In this document: one piece after another, positions 50,720 through 59,235 of the stretch
How the letters are laid out: each line of letters begins with the position of its first letter
How positions within the stretch are numbered: the stretch's first letter is position 1
Assembly (NCBI RefSeq): GCF_011047135.1
Contig: NZ_CP049255.1
Coordinates: 744,001 to 808,000, forward strand
Origin: Microbacterium endophyticum
GTDB lineage: Bacteria; Actinomycetota; Actinomycetes; Actinomycetales; Microbacteriaceae
Length of the DNA stretch: 64,000 nt
Direction: 5' to 3'
Program-made: the position numbers and the translations under genes
Notes under the pieces: model-generated
The model's input: only the letters and a program-made list of their open reading frames with translations
Told to the model about the DNA's origin: nothing
Databases searched by the model: none

Positions 50720-51679
50720 TTAGGTGAGTTCTGTCACATCGCTCACAACCATCCGACGCCCGCGCCGCGCCGCGCGCACCGAGTCGATGGTCAGCACGAT
50801 GAGCGCCACCCAGACGATACCGAAGCCGATCCAGCGCTCGAGCGGCATTGGCTCTCCCAGGAGCCACGCTCCGATCATGAACTGCATGATCGGAGCGATG
50901 AACTGCATGATGCCGAGCGTCGTCAGGGAGACTCGGCGAGCACCCGAGGCAAAGAGCAGCAACGGCACGGCGGTTGCGACACCGGCGAGGGCAAGCAGGA
51001 TGCCGTGGCCGAGTCCCGCGCTCGCGATCGTGATTCCCGTGGTCGCTCCCACGACGATGAGTTGCACGATGGCAACAGGTGCGAGCCAAAACGACTCGAG
51101 GGTGAGGCCGCTGACAGCATCCACTGCGGGGCCGATCCGCTTTTTCACCAGGCTGTAGAAGCCGAACGAAAAGGCGAGGAGAAGCGCGATCCACGGGAAG
51201 GTTCCATACCCGACCATGATGACGATGACCGCGACGGCGGCGAGGCTGATCGCCACCCACTGCGTCACACGTAGACGTTCCCGCAGCACCAGCACTCCCA
51301 ACAACACCGTCACGATCGGGTTGATGAAGTAGCCGAGGCTCGTTTCGATGACGTGACCGGTGAGCGTCGCCAGCAAAAAGACCTGCCAGTTGACATAGAT
51401 CAAGGCGCCAGCCACCGCTGTCCACATCAGCAATCGCTTCTGAGCAATGATCGCTCTGAAGCGCTGCCATGAGCGTGTGACCGCGATGAGGAATGCGCAG
51501 AACACGAGCGACAGCAGGATGCGCCACGCCACGACCTCCCACGCACCGGTGGGCTTCAAGAGCAGAAAGTAGAGCGGAAGAAATCCCCACAAAAGATAGG
51601 CGAGGAAGGCATAGCTCGTTCCCACAAGGCGCGTGCGCGCAGCATCCGTGGGGTCTTCTGGGGCGTTCGACTGCGTCAC
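50720..51679 (-). CDS. rarD: RarD/EamA family permease
   Basis: 319 aa with ten membrane helices in two EamA repeats. YAFLAYLLWGFLPLYFLLLKP and EVVAWRILLSLVF are the RarD signature. Named for chloramphenicol sensitivity; some members export amino acids or other metabolites, the substrate here is unknown. GTG start, leaderless: TAGGCT, six bases, GTG. Confidence 0.9.
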   Translation of the reverse strand: MTQSNAPEDPTDAARTRLVGTSYAFLAYLLWGFLPLYFLLLKPTGAWEVVAWRILLSLVFCAFLIAVTRSWQRFRAIIAQKRLLMWTAVAGALIYVNWQVFLLATLTGHVIETSLGYFINPIVTVLLGVLVLRERLRVTQWVAISLAAVAVIVIMVGYGTFPWIALLLAFSFGFYSLVKKRIGPAVDAVSGLTLESFWLAPVAIVQLIVVGATTGITIASAGLGHGILLALAGVATAVPLLLFASGARRVSLTTLGIMQFIAPIMQFMIGAWLLGEPMPLERWIGFGIVWVALIVLTIDSVRAARRGRRMVVSDVTELT

Positions 51680-51685
51680 TTACTC

Positions 51686-51691
51686 AGCCTA
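51686..51691 (-). promoter_or_regulatory. -10 element of a leaderless promoter (rarD)
   Basis: TAGGCT, then six bases, then GTG at 51679. Confidence 0.55.
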
Positions 51692-51750
51692 GATCTGCGC
51701 GCGACGGGCAGGAAGCCAAGGCGGCTCTGCGGACTGCCGATCATGCGCTC

Positions 51751-51788
51751 ATTTCTGCCACCGCGCATCGCCGAAACGTGCGGCAGAA
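51751..51788. repeat. Short inverted repeat TTTCTGCC
   Basis: 8-bp arms (51751-51758 and 51781-51788) with a 22-bp spacer, between the groES terminator and rarD. It resembles the longer inverted repeats in layout but not in sequence. Confidence 0.45.
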
Positions 51789-51789
51789 A

Positions 51790-51824
51790 AGCAAAAGGCC
51801 CGGAGCATCGCTCCGGGCCTTTTG
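51790..51824 (-). terminator. Terminator of groES
   Basis: 16-bp perfect stem GCAAAAGGCCCGGAGC with an ATC loop; the T-run is in the stem, so it can work in both directions. Confidence 0.9.
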
Positions 51825-51837
51825 CGGGGTGGTCGTC

Positions 51838-52134
51838 TTAGCGAACGACGACCGCCAGCACGTCGCGTGCCGAGAGCACCAAGTACTCGTCAGCGCCGAA
51901 CTTCACTTCGGTGCCACCGTACTTGCTGTAGATCACGCGGTCGCCGACGGCTACGTCGAGCGGAACACGGTTGCCGTTGTCGTCGATGCGGCCGGGGCCG
52001 ACAGCAACAACTTCACCCTCCTGGGGCTTTTCCTTGGCGGTATCGGGGATGACGAGACCACTCGCGGTGGTCTGCTCTGCCTCGACCTGCTTGATGACGA
52101 TGCGGTCCTCGAGCGGCTTGATGGAAACCGACAC
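51838..52134 (-). CDS. groES: Co-chaperonin GroES
   Basis: 98 aa, complete GroES fold with the mobile loop ([21 protein letters not shown]) and [16 protein letters not shown]. It caps GroEL. The gene is monocistronic here: a terminator follows at once and no groEL is adjacent, so groEL is elsewhere. Heat-shock control by HrcA is indicated by two CIRCE sites around the promoter. Confidence 0.97.
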   Translation of the reverse strand: MSVSIKPLEDRIVIKQVEAEQTTASGLVIPDTAKEKPQEGEVVAVGPGRIDDNGNRVPLDVAVGDRVIYSKYGGTEVKFGADEYLVLSARDVLAVVVR

Positions 52135-52176
52135 GGTCTACCTCTTCTTTCTTGCGCTTCGTGAACGGAAGACTCG

Positions 52177-52203
52177 TTAGCACCCTCGGGCCGAGAGTGC
52201 TAA
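52177..52203. promoter_or_regulatory. CIRCE operator 1 (HrcA site)
   Basis: TTAGCACCC-N9-GAGTGCTAA, one mismatch from the consensus inverted repeat. It lies over the expected groES transcription start. Confidence 0.93.
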
Positions 52204-52208
52204 GAGCA

Positions 52209-52237
52209 AGTTTAGGGAAGTGCTGGCACTCACGCAA
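52209..52237 (-). promoter_or_regulatory. groES promoter
   Basis: -35 TTGCGT (52232-52237), 17-bp spacer, -10 TAAACT (52209-52214) on the minus strand. The -35 box is inside CIRCE 2. Confidence 0.7.
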
Positions 52238-52249
52238 CGCGAGTGCCAA
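52223..52249. promoter_or_regulatory. CIRCE-like operator 2
   Basis: CTGGCACTC-N9-GAGTGCCAA, a second inverted repeat of the CIRCE type overlapping the -35 box. Confidence 0.8.
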
Positions 52250-52278
52250 TTTCTCTCCCTCGCAATTGGCGCCACACG

Positions 52279-52284
52279 TAGGGT
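52279..52284 (+). promoter_or_regulatory. -10 element of a leaderless promoter (methyltransferase)
   Basis: TAGGGT, then six bases, then ATG at 52291. Confidence 0.55.
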
Positions 52285-52290
52285 GGTGGC

Positions 52291-53481
52291 ATGGAGATGG
52301 CAGAGCTCACCGCACTACTCACCCCGGAGGGGCTCCGGCTACTCGACGAGGTCGGTCCGCTCGAATCCACAGCGGATGTCGCGTCTGCCGTGTCACGGTT
52401 GCGTGCCGCGGGTAACTCCCCCGATCTTGTCTCCGCCGTTGTAGGTCAGGCACGCTTGCGAGTACGGGCACGCGCGAAATTCGGCGACTTTGCATCCGGC
52501 ATGCTTTTCACACGTGCCGGCCTCGAACAGGCGACGCGACTATCCGTCGCCGCTCGGCACGCAGGCCGGTTTCGCGACGCGGGCCTCACGCGCATCGCAG
52601 ATCTCGGTTGCGGCATCGGTGGTGACGCGCTTGGTTTCGCGGGCCTCGGGCTCGATGTCGAAGCGTGCGATGCCGATGAAGTCACAGCAGCTATCGCCGC
52701 GTACAACCTCGCGCCCTTCGGCGACGCAGTGAGCGTGCGGCACAGCATTGCCGAGGCATCCGATCTCTCCCAGGTGCGAGGAGCATGGCTCGACCCCGCT
52801 CGACGAACCGCCGGCCACACCGAGACACGGCGCGTGCGTCCCACCGACTACTCGCCGAATCTCGACTGGGTTTTTGGGCTGGCACGTACGATGCCGACGG
52901 GCATCAAGCTCGGACCAGGATTCGAACGCGACGCGATTCCGCCCGAGATCGAAGCGCAGTGGATCAGCGTGGATGGCGCGACGGTCGAGCTCGTGCTGTG
53001 GTCGGGCGCGCTCGCTCGACCCGGAATCTATCGCTCCGCTCTTGTTGTCCGAGGCGATGAAACCCACGAAATCACATCGGAGGCCGATGCCGATGACGTC
53101 GAGACGCGCGAACTCGGCGAGTTCGTGCATGAGCCCGAGGGCGCCGTCATTCGCGCCCGCCTCATCGGTGACGTGGCCCGTCGCCTGCAGGCCGGGATGA
53201 TCTCTGACGGCATCGCCTACCTCACGTCGGATGCCGCACTCACGAGCCCCTTCGTCCGCTCTTTTCGCGTGCGCGAAGAACTTCCCTTCGACGTGAAGTC
53301 GCTCGCTAAGGCACTTCGCGCCCGCGACATCGGCACCCTGGAGATCAAAAAGCGCGGCGTCGACATCGACCCTGCAGTGCTTCGCACCAAGCTGAAGCTC
53401 TCGGGAGCGGCATCCGCAACTCTCATCGTGACCCGCGTTGGCGAACGCCGCCGCGCGTTGCTCGTTGACCGTGTCGACTGA
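52291..53481 (+). CDS. Class I SAM-dependent methyltransferase, THUMP-like C-terminus
   Basis: 396 aa. SAM-binding motif I IADLGCGIGGDALGFAGLGLDVEACDAD lies at about 100-127, and motif IV is AWLDPARRT. The C-terminal part (VKSLAKALRARDIGTLEIKKRGVD) is the THUMP-like domain seen in this conserved actinobacterial family, which suggests an RNA substrate. It is divergent from groES, with both promoters within 100 bases. The target is unknown. Confidence 0.85.
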   Translation: MEMAELTALLTPEGLRLLDEVGPLESTADVASAVSRLRAAGNSPDLVSAVVGQARLRVRARAKFGDFASGMLFTRAGLEQATRLSVAARHAGRFRDAGLTRIADLGCGIGGDALGFAGLGLDVEACDADEVTAAIAAYNLAPFGDAVSVRHSIAEASDLSQVRGAWLDPARRTAGHTETRRVRPTDYSPNLDWVFGLARTMPTGIKLGPGFERDAIPPEIEAQWISVDGATVELVLWSGALARPGIYRSALVVRGDETHEITSEADADDVETRELGEFVHEPEGAVIRARLIGDVARRLQAGMISDGIAYLTSDAALTSPFVRSFRVREELPFDVKSLAKALRARDIGTLEIKKRGVDIDPAVLRTKLKLSGAASATLIVTRVGERRRALLVDRVD

Positions 53482-53492
53482 GGTGGAGTCCG

Positions 53493-53933
53493 CTAGTTGA
53501 TCACGCCGGCCTGTTGCGCGGAAGACACCAACCACAGCGCGCTGTAGGCGATAGAAAGTGCGGCCAACACAATGGACCACACTGCGACACGGCGACTTTC
53601 GAGCGGTCGCCGCAGCGCAATAATCGCCGTCACGATAGCGACGAATCCCAGGGGGAACGCCCAGCCGACAAAGAACGAGAACACGAGTCCGGCAACGGCG
53701 AAACCGAGTGCCCAGCCAGAAAATGCTCCCTGCACCGGTGGTGCGATCGGGGCCGCAACGGGCGGTTGCCACGGCACCGAGGGGTATTCGGTTTGCGTCG
53801 CTACGACGATGTCGAGAGGAGCCGTGAACTCGCGCTGATAGCCGCCGCGGTGCGCACCGGGCAGTGCTGGCGGAGCTGCCGGCAGCGGCGATGCCGGCGG
53901 CGACGCGGAGCTCGGCGGGTTTGGCTCGGTCAT
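53493..53933 (-). CDS. DUF4190-type small membrane protein
   Basis: 146 aa: a ~70-residue Pro/Ala-rich cytoplasmic part, then two or three hydrophobic segments (about 72-98 and 112-135) of the DUF4190 pattern [16 protein letters not shown]. Function unknown. Its ATG overlaps the tsaD stop by four bases, so it is at the end of the tsaB-rimI-tsaD unit. Confidence 0.72.
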   Translation of the reverse strand: MTEPNPPSSASPPASPLPAAPPALPGAHRGGYQREFTAPLDIVVATQTEYPSVPWQPPVAAPIAPPVQGAFSGWALGFAVAGLVFSFFVGWAFPLGFVAIVTAIIALRRPLESRRVAVWSIVLAALSIAYSALWLVSSAQQAGVIN

Positions 53934-54997
53934 GTGCTCGCCGCCACGTGAATCTCGGTGACGGGAAGAGTGGAGTCAGCCCCGAACGCAAGCGTCGATG
54001 GTTCTCGTCCCGACATGATGAGTTCGGCGGCGAGTGCTGCGATCATGGCGCCATTATCGGTGCAGAGACTGAGCGGCGGGATGCGCACAGTGACGCCGGC
54101 GGCCTCGCCGCGCGCCGTGGCGACGTCGCGGAGGCGCCGATTGGCGATGACTCCCCCGCCCAGCAGCAGTCGCGGCACCCCGTACTGTTGGCACGCATCG
54201 AGAGCTTTCGTTACGAGCACGTCGACGACTGCTTCACGAAATGATGCGGCGACATCGGCGACGGGGACAGGCTGCCCCGCGGCCTCCCGCTGCTCGATCC
54301 ACCGTGCGACCGCAGTTTTGAGCCCAGAAAAGGAGAAGTCGTACCGGTGCTTTTCCCGATCCGAAGCGCGAGAGAGACCTCGCGGGAACCGGATTGCATC
54401 AGGGTTTCCGGTGGCAGCGGCGCGGTCGATTTCGGGTCCGCCCGGGTACGGCAGGCCAAGAATACGCGCGACCTTGTCGAACGCTTCGCCTGCGGCGTCA
54501 TCGACAGTCTCACCGAGCAACTCGACATCGCCCGTGAGGTCGTGGACGAGCAGAAGCGAGGTGTGTCCGCCACTGACCAGGAGCGCCACAGTGGGATATT
54601 CGAGCGGCGCAGCAGTGACGTCGAGGATGTCGGCAGCGATATGCCCGACGAGATGGTTGACGGCATAGAGCGGCTTATTCAGGCCCACCGCGAGTGCTTT
54701 CGCCGCACCAACGCCGACCATGAGCGCGCCGGCAAGCCCCGGGCCGGATGTCACGGCGACGGCGTCGATTTCATTCAGCGACACCTCAGCCTCGGCGAGC
54801 GCTGCTTCGATGCTCGGCTGCAGAGCCTCGAGGTGCGCGCGGGCAGCGACCTCCGGTACGACGCCCCCAAAGCGGGCGTGCTCGTCCATGCTCGATGCGA
54901 TGGTATTACTCAGGAGCGCACGACCCCGGACGATCCCGATGCCGGTTTCGTCGCAGCTGGTTTCGATGCCCAGCACAAGAGGTTCACTGCGGTTCAC
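53930..54997 (-). CDS. tsaD: tRNA N6-adenosine threonylcarbamoyltransferase
   Basis: Transfers threonylcarbamoyl to A37 of ANN-decoding tRNAs. 355 aa from GTG 54997; an upstream ATG at 55063 would overlap rimI by 70 bases and adds unrelated residues. Metal ligands H115 and H119 in NHLVGH, nucleotide segments SGGHTSLLL and [14 protein letters not shown] are present. The start overlaps the rimI stop by four bases. Confidence 0.96.
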   Translation of the reverse strand: MNRSEPLVLGIETSCDETGIGIVRGRALLSNTIASSMDEHARFGGVVPEVAARAHLEALQPSIEAALAEAEVSLNEIDAVAVTSGPGLAGALMVGVGAAKALAVGLNKPLYAVNHLVGHIAADILDVTAAPLEYPTVALLVSGGHTSLLLVHDLTGDVELLGETVDDAAGEAFDKVARILGLPYPGGPEIDRAAATGNPDAIRFPRGLSRASDREKHRYDFSFSGLKTAVARWIEQREAAGQPVPVADVAASFREAVVDVLVTKALDACQQYGVPRLLLGGGVIANRRLRDVATARGEAAGVTVRIPPLSLCTDNGAMIAALAAELIMSGREPSTLAFGADSTLPVTEIHVAAST

Positions 54998-55503
54998 GTG
55001 ACTATTGTCCCCGGTTCGGCGTCGACACGAAGAACCGATCGGTGCCAATGAGACATCTCGCACTTCATAACGATCGCATCCACATCGTCGGGCTGGTAAT
55101 AGCCGGGGCGACGGCCGATGTCGACAAAGCCTTCCGATACGTACAGCGCCTGTGCGACCGGATTGTCGGCGCGCACCTCGAGAAAGACGTCGCGGATGCC
55201 TCGCTGGGTAGCTTCATCGAGCAAAGCTCTCAGGAGTGTGCGGCCGAGGCCTTTCCCTCGGGATGCCGCAGCAACCGTGATTGTCTGAACGTCGGCATCG
55301 TGCGAACCCGAAAGCGCGCGAAGACCCGCGTAGCCCGCGAGCCCCGTGTGTACTTCTTCTTCGAGCACGAGGTAGAAACTATGCGGCGATGAAAGCTCTT
55401 CGCGCATCATGGGTGAGCTCCAGGCATCCGTCGGAAAACTCGCCTCTTCGAGCGCCATGATGGCGTCGAGGTCGGCGACGGTCGCGCGGCGCATCCGAGT
55501 CAT
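54994..55503 (-). CDS. rimI: Ribosomal protein S18-alanine N-acetyltransferase
   Basis: 169 aa GNAT protein; acetyl-CoA loop [13 protein letters not shown] and C-terminal [23 protein letters not shown] are typical of RimI. Start at 55503, or at the ATG nine bases later. It sits between tsaB and tsaD with 4-base overlaps on both sides, the usual arrangement. Confidence 0.9.
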   Translation of the reverse strand: MTRMRRATVADLDAIMALEEASFPTDAWSSPMMREELSSPHSFYLVLEEEVHTGLAGYAGLRALSGSHDADVQTITVAAASRGKGLGRTLLRALLDEATQRGIRDVFLEVRADNPVAQALYVSEGFVDIGRRPGYYQPDDVDAIVMKCEMSHWHRSVLRVDAEPGTIVT

Positions 55504-56195
55504 ACCCCGACCTTCTTCGGAATATGACCGAGGGTCACATCGGGCGAGCGAAGGTAGAGCGGTTCAGCATCGGCGACCTCGCGACCCGCCGCGATTGCGC
55601 GTGCGGCAACGAGGCCGATGAATGCCGCCGGCACCCGCGTGGCATCGAGGCGCCGCGCGCCGAGCGCCGCGACAGTTGCGTCAATATCGTCGCGTGGCAC
55701 GAGAGCGGGGCCCGCAACCCGCAGCGGAAGACCATCGTCGTCGATGCCGTCATAGACGGTATATGCGAACTCACGTCGCCGCGCGTCGGTGACGACGGCA
55801 AAGCGCTCCGGCTCCGAACCGGTAAGAGCCGCAGCCATGAGTGCTTCGAGGGCAACAGCATCGTGGCTCGGCACGGGAATGACCGGGATGCCGCGCGCAA
55901 GCGCGAAAGCCCGAGCGGCCGCAATGCCGATGCGAAGACCAGTGAAGGGCCCCGGCCCCATTCCAGAAGCCACGTGCGTCACGGCAATCTCCGAACCCGC
56001 ATTATCTGAACCCGCGGGAACGGGGCTTCCGACGGCGGCCGCTGTGGTGGCGTCGGCGAGCACGCTCACGAGCAGTGTGCCGATGACTTCGGCGTGCCCC
56101 AGAGCATCGCGACTGGCCGCTTCCGCGCGCACAACACCGTCGGGGTCGACGAGAGCAAGCTCCGTGCCGAGAGAAGTATCGATGCCAAGGATCAC
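55500..56195 (-). CDS. tsaB: tRNA t6A biosynthesis protein TsaB
   Basis: 231 aa, ASKHA fold, inactive paralogue of TsaD that scaffolds TsaD and TsaE. N-terminal GIDTSLGTELALVD and the GMGPGPFTGLRIGIAAARAFA segment are diagnostic. The GTG at 56195 is chosen: TACCCT ends exactly six bases before it, and the protein then starts V-I-L-G-I-D-T-S as in the family. ATG 56228 would add 11 residues. Confidence 0.92.
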   Translation of the reverse strand: MILGIDTSLGTELALVDPDGVVRAEAASRDALGHAEVIGTLLVSVLADATTAAAVGSPVPAGSDNAGSEIAVTHVASGMGPGPFTGLRIGIAAARAFALARGIPVIPVPSHDAVALEALMAAALTGSEPERFAVVTDARRREFAYTVYDGIDDDGLPLRVAGPALVPRDDIDATVAALGARRLDATRVPAAFIGLVAARAIAAGREVADAEPLYLRSPDVTLGHIPKKVGV

Positions 56196-56201
56196 TCTTC
56201 C

Positions 56202-56207
56202 AGGGTA
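56202..56207 (-). promoter_or_regulatory. -10 element of a leaderless promoter (tsaB)
   Basis: TACCCT, then six bases, then GTG at 56195. It would drive tsaB-rimI-tsaD-DUF4190 separately from tsaE. Confidence 0.5.
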
Positions 56208-56258
56208 ATGCGCGCGTGGGCGAGGCATCCGATCTCGCTCCGGCACCGAATACCTGGC

Positions 56259-57416
56259 ATGAACAGGCACATGTCAGCACTTCGCACCGACGGTGCAACG
56301 CTCGGGCTGCAACGAAGTGTTGTGCCGACGGCTGCGGGACACATCGTCGTTCACCACGGCCGTGAAGGTGGTGACGTGGCAACGATCCTGCTGCACGGCG
56401 CTGCAGCATCATGGACGACATGGACACCGCTGATCGCTGAAGGTGATGCCGCGAGCGATGGTGGTCGCCGTGAGCCGCTGACCGACGTGATTGCAATCGA
56501 TCTACCCGGGTGGGGCGGGAGCGCGGGTCCCGTGCCCGATATCGCTGTGGTCTCGTGCGCGATTGCCGCTGTTGCAAGATCGCTGGGTTACCGCCAGTGG
56601 CGGCTCATTGGTCATTCGCTCGGCGGGTTTATCGCTCTCGACGTTGCTGCCCGTTTTCCGCAGAACACGGTTGCGGTTGGACTCGTGTCGCCGAGTGGCA
56701 GCGCAATCCAGAGAGTCTTACGGAACCCGATCCTTGGTGCGGCAGCGCTCCCTGCATTCAGCGGAATGCTCCTGGCAATGCGGATGCTCCGCGGTCTCGG
56801 ATCCGCGGCGGTTCCCTTCCTGAACTTCCTCCGCCGAAGCGGCGCACTTCGAGTGCTCGCGCGTCCACTGTTTCGACACCCGCACGCCATCGATCCGTCG
56901 GTGAGCGACGCGCTCGCAGACGAAATTCGCCCACAGGCTTTTCTCGCCGCGGCCGAGCAGGCCCGAACCTACGAGACGTCGCTATGGAACCGCATTTCGG
57001 TGCCTGTGCGCTCAGTGCACGGCGAACACGATGTGTTCGTCGGTGCGGGCGATAGCGCGGCAATGCGACGCCGCATCCGCGATTTCGACGACGTAGGGCT
57101 GCCGGGTGCTGGCCACTATGCGGCCGTCGAGCGCCCAGGTGAGGTGCGTGCAGCCCTCGCTGATGTGTTCTCAGCGTCAGCTCCGGTGCTACGGGCGGCG
57201 AGAAATCTCGACAATGCGGGGCGAATCGGCATCAAGCTCCATCGAGACGCGGGAAAGGTCACCGCACATCGTGTCGGCACCGCGTCCTCCGGTCTCGCGC
57301 TCGATCTCAATCTCCCACCAGCTGTCGCGAATGCCTTCGACCATGTCGCGACCCCACTCAACAATGACGACCGAGCCCGCAGCGTCGATGTCGACATCGT
57401 CAAGCTCAAGAGCTGA
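56259..57416 (+). CDS. Alpha/beta hydrolase
   Basis: 385 aa from ATG 56259 (ATG 56271 also possible). Nucleophile Ser in GHSLGGF, acid in HGEHDVFVG and His in GAGHYAAVE complete the catalytic triad. The hydrolase domain ends at about residue 310; the last ~75 residues have no counterpart in the fold and are read antisense through the 3' half of tsaE for 228 bases, because no stop codon occurs earlier. The gene is inverted relative to the tsaE and tsaB genes it separates. Substrate unknown. Confidence 0.82.
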   Translation: MNRHMSALRTDGATLGLQRSVVPTAAGHIVVHHGREGGDVATILLHGAAASWTTWTPLIAEGDAASDGGRREPLTDVIAIDLPGWGGSAGPVPDIAVVSCAIAAVARSLGYRQWRLIGHSLGGFIALDVAARFPQNTVAVGLVSPSGSAIQRVLRNPILGAAALPAFSGMLLAMRMLRGLGSAAVPFLNFLRRSGALRVLARPLFRHPHAIDPSVSDALADEIRPQAFLAAAEQARTYETSLWNRISVPVRSVHGEHDVFVGAGDSAAMRRRIRDFDDVGLPGAGHYAAVERPGEVRAALADVFSASAPVLRAARNLDNAGRIGIKLHRDAGKVTAHRVGTASSGLALDLNLPPAVANAFDHVATPLNNDDRARSVDVDIVKLKS

Positions 57417-57692
57417 CGAAAGCCGGTACGCGTCAGCGTGAACCAACGGCGGACCACCGACCAGCGACGGGTGAGTGCGGGCGATGACGAAGGTGGGGCT
57501 CTGGATGGGGCCACGAACGCCGAGACCCTCAGCGATACCGCGCGTCAGCGTTGTTTTGCCCGCACCAAGTGCCCCAGTGAGCACGATCAGGTCGCCCGCG
57601 ACGAGTGCCTCGCCCAGCATCTTGCCGAGTTGGTGCATTTCTTCGGGAGATGAGATCTCGCGTTGACCGAGAAGCTCTGCGGGAACACTCAT
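57189..57692 (-). CDS. tsaE: tRNA t6A biosynthesis ATPase TsaE
   Basis: 167 aa; Walker A GALGAGKTT (40-48), then SPTFVIARTH and VHADAYRL, the switch and conserved segments of the family. It drives turnover of the TsaBD complex. The ATG overlaps the alr stop, giving acpS-alr-tsaE as one unit. Its 3' half is overlapped by the opposite-strand hydrolase gene. Confidence 0.95.
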   Translation of the reverse strand: MSVPAELLGQREISSPEEMHQLGKMLGEALVAGDLIVLTGALGAGKTTLTRGIAEGLGVRGPIQSPTFVIARTHPSLVGGPPLVHADAYRLSSALELDDVDIDAAGSVVIVEWGRDMVEGIRDSWWEIEIERETGGRGADTMCGDLSRVSMELDADSPRIVEISRRP

Positions 57693-58813
57693 GATGAAAC
57701 CTGTCTGCGTGGCACCCGAGGTCCGATTCGAGTGACGATCTCGTAATTGATGGTGCCTGCGGCATCCGCCCAGGTGTCGGCCGAGGGAACACCGAGTGTT
57801 GAATCGCCGAAGAGAACCGCTTCGTCGCCGACCGCGACGGGACTGTCGCCGACATCGACAACAAGCTGGTCCATAGCGATTCGGCCAGCAACACGGAAGG
57901 TCGAGCCGCCAATCTGCACCGGGCCAGCGCTCGATGCTGCGCGCGGCACACCGTCGGCGTAGCCGAGAGGCACGAGGGCAAGCGTGGTCTCGGATTCGGT
58001 GCGGTGCGTATAGCCGTACGAAACCCCGGTGCCCGTTGGCACGCGACGCACTGCCGCGACGGATGCGCGGAGTGTCATCGCGGGCCGAAGCCCCAGCTCG
58101 GCGGAGGTCTGGTCGGCGAAAGGCGAGAGACCGTAGATGCCGATGCCGAGACGCACACAGTTCAGCCGGCTCTCCGGAAGCGCAATCGCGGCGTGCGTTG
58201 CTGCGATGTGTCGAAGCGGTGGGGCGATTCCCGCGGCTGCCGCGACACCGAGGCCCGTGTTGAATCGCGCGAGAGCTGCCCGATCTTCGTCGGCAGACGC
58301 ATTCGAGAGGTGACTGAAAATTCCAATGACGCGGAGCTTGCCGATGCGCTCAAGTCGCGCGGCTTCGGCGAAGACCACCCGGTAATCCTCTGGCGCAATG
58401 CCGTTTCGACTGAGGCCGGTTTCGAGCTTGAGGTGGACGCTCACTGGGCCGTCAAACGATGCTGCCGCTGCGGCCTGTTGCAGCTGATCGAAACTTGAGA
58501 TTCCCAATTCGATATGGGCCGCCGCGGCCTCGGCGAACGACGTTCCGGGCGCGTGCAGCCACGCAACGATGGGCGCCATGATGCCGGCTCGTCGGAGGGC
58601 GAGCGCCTCGCCAATATCGGCAACCCCCAGACGGGTTGCTCCGCCATCGAGTGCGGCCGTTGCGCTTCGCGCCGCTCCGTGACCGTAGCCGTCGGCTTTA
58701 ACGACGGCGATGACCTCAACATCTGTGAGACGTCTGAGATGGCGGACATTCGCCTCGATCGCGCCGACATCGACTGTCGCCTCGCGCATGACCCCCGCGG
58801 GCAATCGGCTCAT
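57689..58813 (-). CDS. alr: Alanine racemase
   Basis: PLP enzyme making D-alanine for peptidoglycan. 374 aa: PLP-lysine Lys39 in VVKADGYGHG, catalytic Tyr in GVSYGYTHRTES, phosphate-binding HIAATHAA and RLGIGIYGLSP. Its ATG overlaps the acpS stop by four bases and its stop overlaps tsaE. Confidence 0.97.
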   Translation of the reverse strand: MSRLPAGVMREATVDVGAIEANVRHLRRLTDVEVIAVVKADGYGHGAARSATAALDGGATRLGVADIGEALALRRAGIMAPIVAWLHAPGTSFAEAAAAHIELGISSFDQLQQAAAAASFDGPVSVHLKLETGLSRNGIAPEDYRVVFAEAARLERIGKLRVIGIFSHLSNASADEDRAALARFNTGLGVAAAAGIAPPLRHIAATHAAIALPESRLNCVRLGIGIYGLSPFADQTSAELGLRPAMTLRASVAAVRRVPTGTGVSYGYTHRTESETTLALVPLGYADGVPRAASSAGPVQIGGSTFRVAGRIAMDQLVVDVGDSPVAVGDEAVLFGDSTLGVPSADTWADAAGTINYEIVTRIGPRVPRRQVSS

Positions 58814-59184
58814 GAGTGTGTCTCCTGTTCGGTTGCCGACTCGGCGACCACGTAAGCGACGGCGAAGCCCACATCATGACTCATCGAGAGGTGGAGCGTA
58901 CTAATTCCACGGGCAGCTACCACTTCGGCGGTCGATCCCGTCAAGGTGAACCACGGCCGACCCGACGCCTCCGGTGTGACTTCGATTTCGGTCCAGTGCA
59001 CACCGTCAGACCCGCCGAGGGCTTTGATGAGTGCCTCTTTCGCCGCGTATCGCGCTGCCAAGGACCGGGGCTTGAGCACACGTTCGGCGGGGGAAAAGAG
59101 TCGCTCGAGCAGCTTGGGCGTGCGAGAAATGTGAGCCTCGAATCGAGGAATATCAACGAGGTCGATGCCAATTCCGACGATCAT
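58810..59184 (-). CDS. acpS: Holo-[acyl-carrier-protein] synthase
   Basis: Moves 4'-phosphopantetheine from CoA to ACP. 124 aa with Mg ligands Asp8 (GIGIDLVDIPRFE) and Glu50 (RYAAKEALIKALG). GGGAGAG precedes the ATG. First gene of acpS-alr-tsaE. Confidence 0.96.
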   Translation of the reverse strand: MIVGIGIDLVDIPRFEAHISRTPKLLERLFSPAERVLKPRSLAARYAAKEALIKALGGSDGVHWTEIEVTPEASGRPWFTLTGSTAEVVAARGISTLHLSMSHDVGFAVAYVVAESATEQETHS

Positions 59185-59235
59185 CTGCTCTCCCGACGCC
59201 GCGACTCACGGCATCCGCAACCTTATCGCGCGCGT

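Noticed and set aside
52540..53991. 483-codon minus-strand frame over the methyltransferase
   Set aside because: Antisense of an intact methyltransferase and crosses the DUF4190 gene.
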